NCBI GenBank assembly: GCA_003662985.1
Contig: QMZD01000047.1
Coordinates: 1-9,174 of the forward strand
Origin: Archaeoglobales archaeon
GTDB taxonomy: Archaea > Halobacteriota > Archaeoglobi > Archaeoglobales > Archaeoglobaceae
Length of the DNA stretch: 9,174 bases
Direction: 5' to 3'
Of the stretch, positions 7,686 through 9,174 are shown piece after piece. A program made the translations under genes and the position numbers. The notes beneath the pieces are model-generated. The model did not search any database. It was not told the origin of the DNA and saw only the letters and a list, made by a program, of their open reading frames with translations. Position 1 is the first letter of the stretch, and every line of letters begins with the position of its first letter.

Positions 7686-7751
7686 ACTCTGATACTAAAT
7701 CGTATTCTAATATCCCTCACTCTGATACTAAATCATATTCCTATATCCCTC
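7686..7751. repeat. 33-bp tandem duplication at the thrC/larE convergence
   Basis: Two adjacent 33-base copies (7686-7718 and 7719-7751) agree at 30 of 33 positions. A further 8-base TCTGATAC directly precedes the first copy's own TCTGATAC (7680-7687 and 7688-7695). The second copy holds the last codons and stop of larE (minus strand EGYRNMI, stop). The first copy reads EGY and then a stop, so it is a decayed spare larE tail lying between the two genes. Confidence 0.9.
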
Positions 7752-8504
7752 CAAATCAAGCGATACCCTCTCAAATCCCTCTTTTCTGAGTATTTTTGTA
7801 ATTTCATTCCTCAAGTTAAATGCTTTTTCAACCTCATCCCTACCCACTTCAAGCCTTGCATTCATGCCGGAAACCCTCACCCTAACGATGCTAAAACCTA
7901 GCTCTTGGATTTTCTTTTCAGCTCTATCGATTTTGTCCAGCAAATCCTTTGATATGTGTTGATTGAAGGGAATTCTCGTTGCCAGACAGGATGCAGATGG
8001 CCTGTTCCAGTTGGGGAGACCGATCTCTTTTGCCATTTGCCTGATCTGTTCTTTGGTGTAATCTTCGAGTATGCTTACAACCCCAAAATCCTTGAGTGCT
8101 TTTATTCCCGGTCTTATATCACTGAAATCGTCTTTATTTGTTCCATCCAATATTGCAGTACCGGGGAATTCCATCATAAGCTTGTTGATAAACCTTTTTT
8201 TGCAGTAATAGCATCTTTCTGGTGGATTCTGAATGAATCCAAGAATTTTGAGCTGGCTTATCTCAATTATTCTGTGGTTTAAACCTAAAATTTCAGCTAT
8301 TTTAATCGCATTTTCTATCTCCCTTTCAGGAATAGCTTCCCCTTTCAGAGTTACGGCTACACTTTCCGGATCGTTAATTTTGCAAAGGTATGCAACGAGG
8401 GTCGAGTCTACTCCTCCACTATATGCAACGACCTTTCTACCCGGGATGCTAAGAAGCTTTTCAGATAATCTTTCGATCTCGGTTTTAGCATCGAAACTTT
8501 CCAT
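7728..8504 (-). CDS. larE: LarE family PP-loop sulfur transferase
   Basis: LarE adenylylates a carboxylate of a pyridinium mononucleotide and inserts sulfur, a step in making the nickel-pincer nucleotide of lactate racemase and related enzymes. Seen in 258 aa: the PP-loop SGGVDS (29-34), ILDGTNKDD (118-126), and a C-terminal LEGYR. Three cysteines stand at the expected places: Cys98 and Cys101 (RCYYCK) and Cys173 (PSASCLATR). Single-cysteine LarE proteins give up that sulfur sacrificially, whereas three-cysteine members are known to hold a [4Fe-4S] cluster that can carry the sulfur; this protein belongs to the latter pattern. No larA, larB or larC is nearby. There is no Shine-Dalgarno sequence before the start at 8502-8504. 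A weak AT box (AATAAAAG) ends about 30 bases before the ATG. Confidence 0.9.
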   Translation of the reverse strand: MESFDAKTEIERLSEKLLSIPGRKVVAYSGGVDSTLVAYLCKINDPESVAVTLKGEAIPEREIENAIKIAEILGLNHRIIEISQLKILGFIQNPPERCYYCKKRFINKLMMEFPGTAILDGTNKDDFSDIRPGIKALKDFGVVSILEDYTKEQIRQMAKEIGLPNWNRPSASCLATRIPFNQHISKDLLDKIDRAEKKIQELGFSIVRVRVSGMNARLEVGRDEVEKAFNLRNEITKILRKEGFERVSLDLEGYRNMI

Positions 8505-8764
8505 TCTTAATTTTTCTGGATAACCTGTTTTTTACTTTTATTGGTTGGAGATAGGGATTTGATGTGTTGGGTTGAATTAAGGTTGATTAGGTTGACTGCC
8601 GATAGATTTGTTAAAACACAACCTCATGTTAAATACCAAGTAGATGCCAACATGACAAAACTAATTTCTGGAACTTTTACCCCTCAAAACTTAAAAACAA
8701 AAACAAGAAAAATTTAATTAACCTTGCCCTTCATTAGGGGGCACTGAGTTACCTACTTACAACA
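8505..8764. other. Non-coding region between larE and tRNA-Thr, with short repeats
   Basis: About 260 AT-rich bases. Seen: GGTTGA three times (8570-8575, 8581-8586, 8590-8595); AGGTTG (8589-8594) mirrored by CAACCT (8619-8624); and a perfect 7-bp inverted repeat TCATGTT (8624-8630)/AACATGA (8649-8655). A 51-codon plus-strand frame runs from ATG at 8562 to TAA at 8717, starting MCWVELRLIR and rich in Lys and Thr at its end. It resembles nothing I know and has only a poor AGGG before it, so I do not call it a gene. The larE promoter and tRNA promoter should also lie here. Confidence 0.4.
8706..8720 (+). promoter_or_regulatory. Possible BRE/TATA promoter of tRNA-Thr
   Basis: AGAAA followed by AATTTAATTA (8711-8720) is the best BRE/TATA candidate upstream of the tRNA. 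Initiation near 8740 would leave a 5' leader of about 20-25 bases for removal by RNase P. Confidence 0.35.
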
Positions 8765-8838
8765 GCCGCCGTAGCTCAGCTGGCCAGAGCGGGTGACTCG
8801 TAATCACCAGGTCGCGGGTTCAAATCCCGCCGGCGGCT
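8765..8838 (+). tRNA. tRNA-Thr (anticodon CGU)
   Basis: A full 74-base cloverleaf: acceptor GCCGCCG/CGGCGGC, D stem GCTC/GAGC, anticodon stem GGTGA/TCACC with the 7-base loop CTCGTAA (anticodon CGT at 8799-8801, reading ACG), variable loop AGGTC, T stem GCGGG/CCCGC with loop TTCAAAT. All stems pair perfectly. The discriminator base is T, as expected for archaeal tRNA-Thr. CCA is not encoded and there is no intron at 37/38. Confidence 0.97.
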
Positions 8839-8840
8839 TA

Positions 8841-8872
8841 CCTTTTGAAATCTTAAACCCCTTTCTTTAATC
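8841..8872 (+). terminator. T-rich tracts after tRNA-Thr
   Basis: TTTT at 8843-8846, then TTTCTTT around 8862-8868, directly downstream of the tRNA with no hairpin. These fit the U-rich terminators used by archaeal RNA polymerase. The rest of the gap to 9048 holds an 11-base tandem pair TTTACTACTTA/TTTACTACTCA (8900-8921) and an imperfect dyad GTAAT..ATTAC near 8970-8985, but no gene. Confidence 0.4.
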
Positions 8873-8997
8873 TTAAAAATTCCATAGCTCCTACCATTTT
8901 TTACTACTTATTTACTACTCATTTAAACGAAATTAGACCTAGGATTGTCATCTTCATTAGTCAAGAGGGTAATGATGTAATTACTAGAGATCGATTG

Positions 8998-9010
8998 GGA
9001 AGGTTAAAAT
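8998..9010 (+). promoter_or_regulatory. Possible promoter of the terminal lipoprotein gene
   Basis: GGGAAGGTTAAAA resembles a BRE followed by a TATA box (9004-9009). It would start RNA near 9030, about 20 bases before the TTG start and just upstream of the Shine-Dalgarno-like GAGGGTGAT (9037-9045). Confidence 0.3.
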
Positions 9011-9048
9011 GTCATGGGGTTCGATGAAAGTAGGAAGAGGGTGATAGT

Positions 9049-9174
9049 TTGAAGAGACTGATACTAGCGACCGTGCTTCTGATCGCATTGGTTTTCAGTG
9101 GTTGCTCTTCTTCTGAGGCTCCCAAATCCACAGCAAAAGATCAGGACAGGGAGTTCATACAGTGGTATAAAAAA
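9049..9174 (+). CDS. Putative lipoprotein, N-terminal fragment (runs off the window)
   Basis: Forty-two codons are visible, from a TTG at 9049-9051 to the window edge. Seen: LKR, a hydrophobic stretch LILATVLLIALVF (4-16), then SGC with Cys19 as a lipobox-like lipidation site, and a Ser/Lys/Asp-rich linker followed by REFIQWYKK. This is the pattern of an exported, membrane-anchored lipoprotein. The TTG start is supported by GAGGGTGAT three bases upstream. The frame is closed by TAG at 9031-9033 and offers no ATG in between. The rest of the protein lies outside, so its role cannot be told; a solute-binding or cofactor-binding surface protein is one possibility only. Confidence 0.6.
   Translation, partial: MKRLILATVLLIALVFSGCSSSEAPKSTAKDQDREFIQWYKK

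Noticed and set aside
7956..8523. Two overlapping plus-strand frames of 96 and 108 codons
   Set aside because: They are antisense to larE; the PP-loop and cysteine motifs lie on the minus strand.
8729..8960. CTTCATTAG repeated at 8729-8737 and 8952-8960, flanking the tRNA
   Set aside because: Nine bases in AT-rich DNA; it does not include tRNA sequence, so it is not an attachment-site duplication.
9009..9044. 11-codon frame (MSWGSMKVGRG) overlapping the ribosome-binding region of the lipoprotein gene
   Set aside because: It is short, has no Shine-Dalgarno sequence, and overlaps the TTG gene's own leader.
8960..9048. Possible C/D box guide RNA (TGATGTA and CGATGAAA words)
   Set aside because: Neither word is a full C box, and no D box CTGA stands at a suitable distance.

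Overview
The window is a stretch of archaeal chromosome, most likely from the Archaeoglobi. Evidence for an archaeon: both subunits of DNA topoisomerase VI, a proteasome beta subunit with a short propeptide, a KH-domain beta-CASP RNase (aCPSF1/FttA), BRE/TATA-type promoters with probable leaderless starts, and a tRNA-Thr with U at the discriminator position and no encoded CCA. The narrower placement rests on my memory of how closely the proteasome and topoisomerase proteins resemble those of Archaeoglobus; I could not run a search. Almost everything is housekeeping and genes are densely packed.

Layout. (1) Positions 1-2830, minus strand: an operon reading lrp-like sensor domain (76 aa) -> top6B -> top6A, with top6A running off the left edge. 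The head of the operon has a TATA box placed for a leaderless mRNA. top6A appears to start at a CTG codon behind a nearly perfect Shine-Dalgarno sequence that overlaps the top6B stop codon. (2) 2831-3033: a divergent promoter region. (3) 3034-6391, plus strand: psmB (proteasome beta), then aCPSF1 and a MobB-type GTPase; the last two are 22 bases apart and probably co-transcribed. MobB carries a low-complexity N-terminal tail made by a 9-bp tandem repeat. (4) 6392-7684: thrC (threonine synthase), preceded by a helically phased array of TAAGTAA words. (5) 7685-8504: larE on the minus strand, convergent with thrC. Its last codons lie in a 33-bp tandem duplication that fills the gap to thrC. (6) 8505-9174: about 540 non-coding bases around one tRNA-Thr(CGU) gene, then the first 42 codons of a probable lipoprotein read from TTG.

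How the genes fit together: topoisomerase VI (DNA topology), aCPSF1/FttA (3'-end formation and transcription termination), and the 20S proteasome (protein turnover) are core information and quality-control machinery. MobB and LarE serve cofactor assembly (molybdopterin guanine dinucleotide; sulfur insertion). ThrC makes threonine. I see no CRISPR array, insertion sequence, prophage or defence island. I did not find a convincing undescribed multi-gene system. The items most worth a second look are the CTG start of top6A, the free-standing amino-acid-sensor domain heading the topoisomerase operon, the phased motif array before thrC, the duplicated larE tail, the mobB minisatellite, and a three-cysteine LarE without its usual partners.
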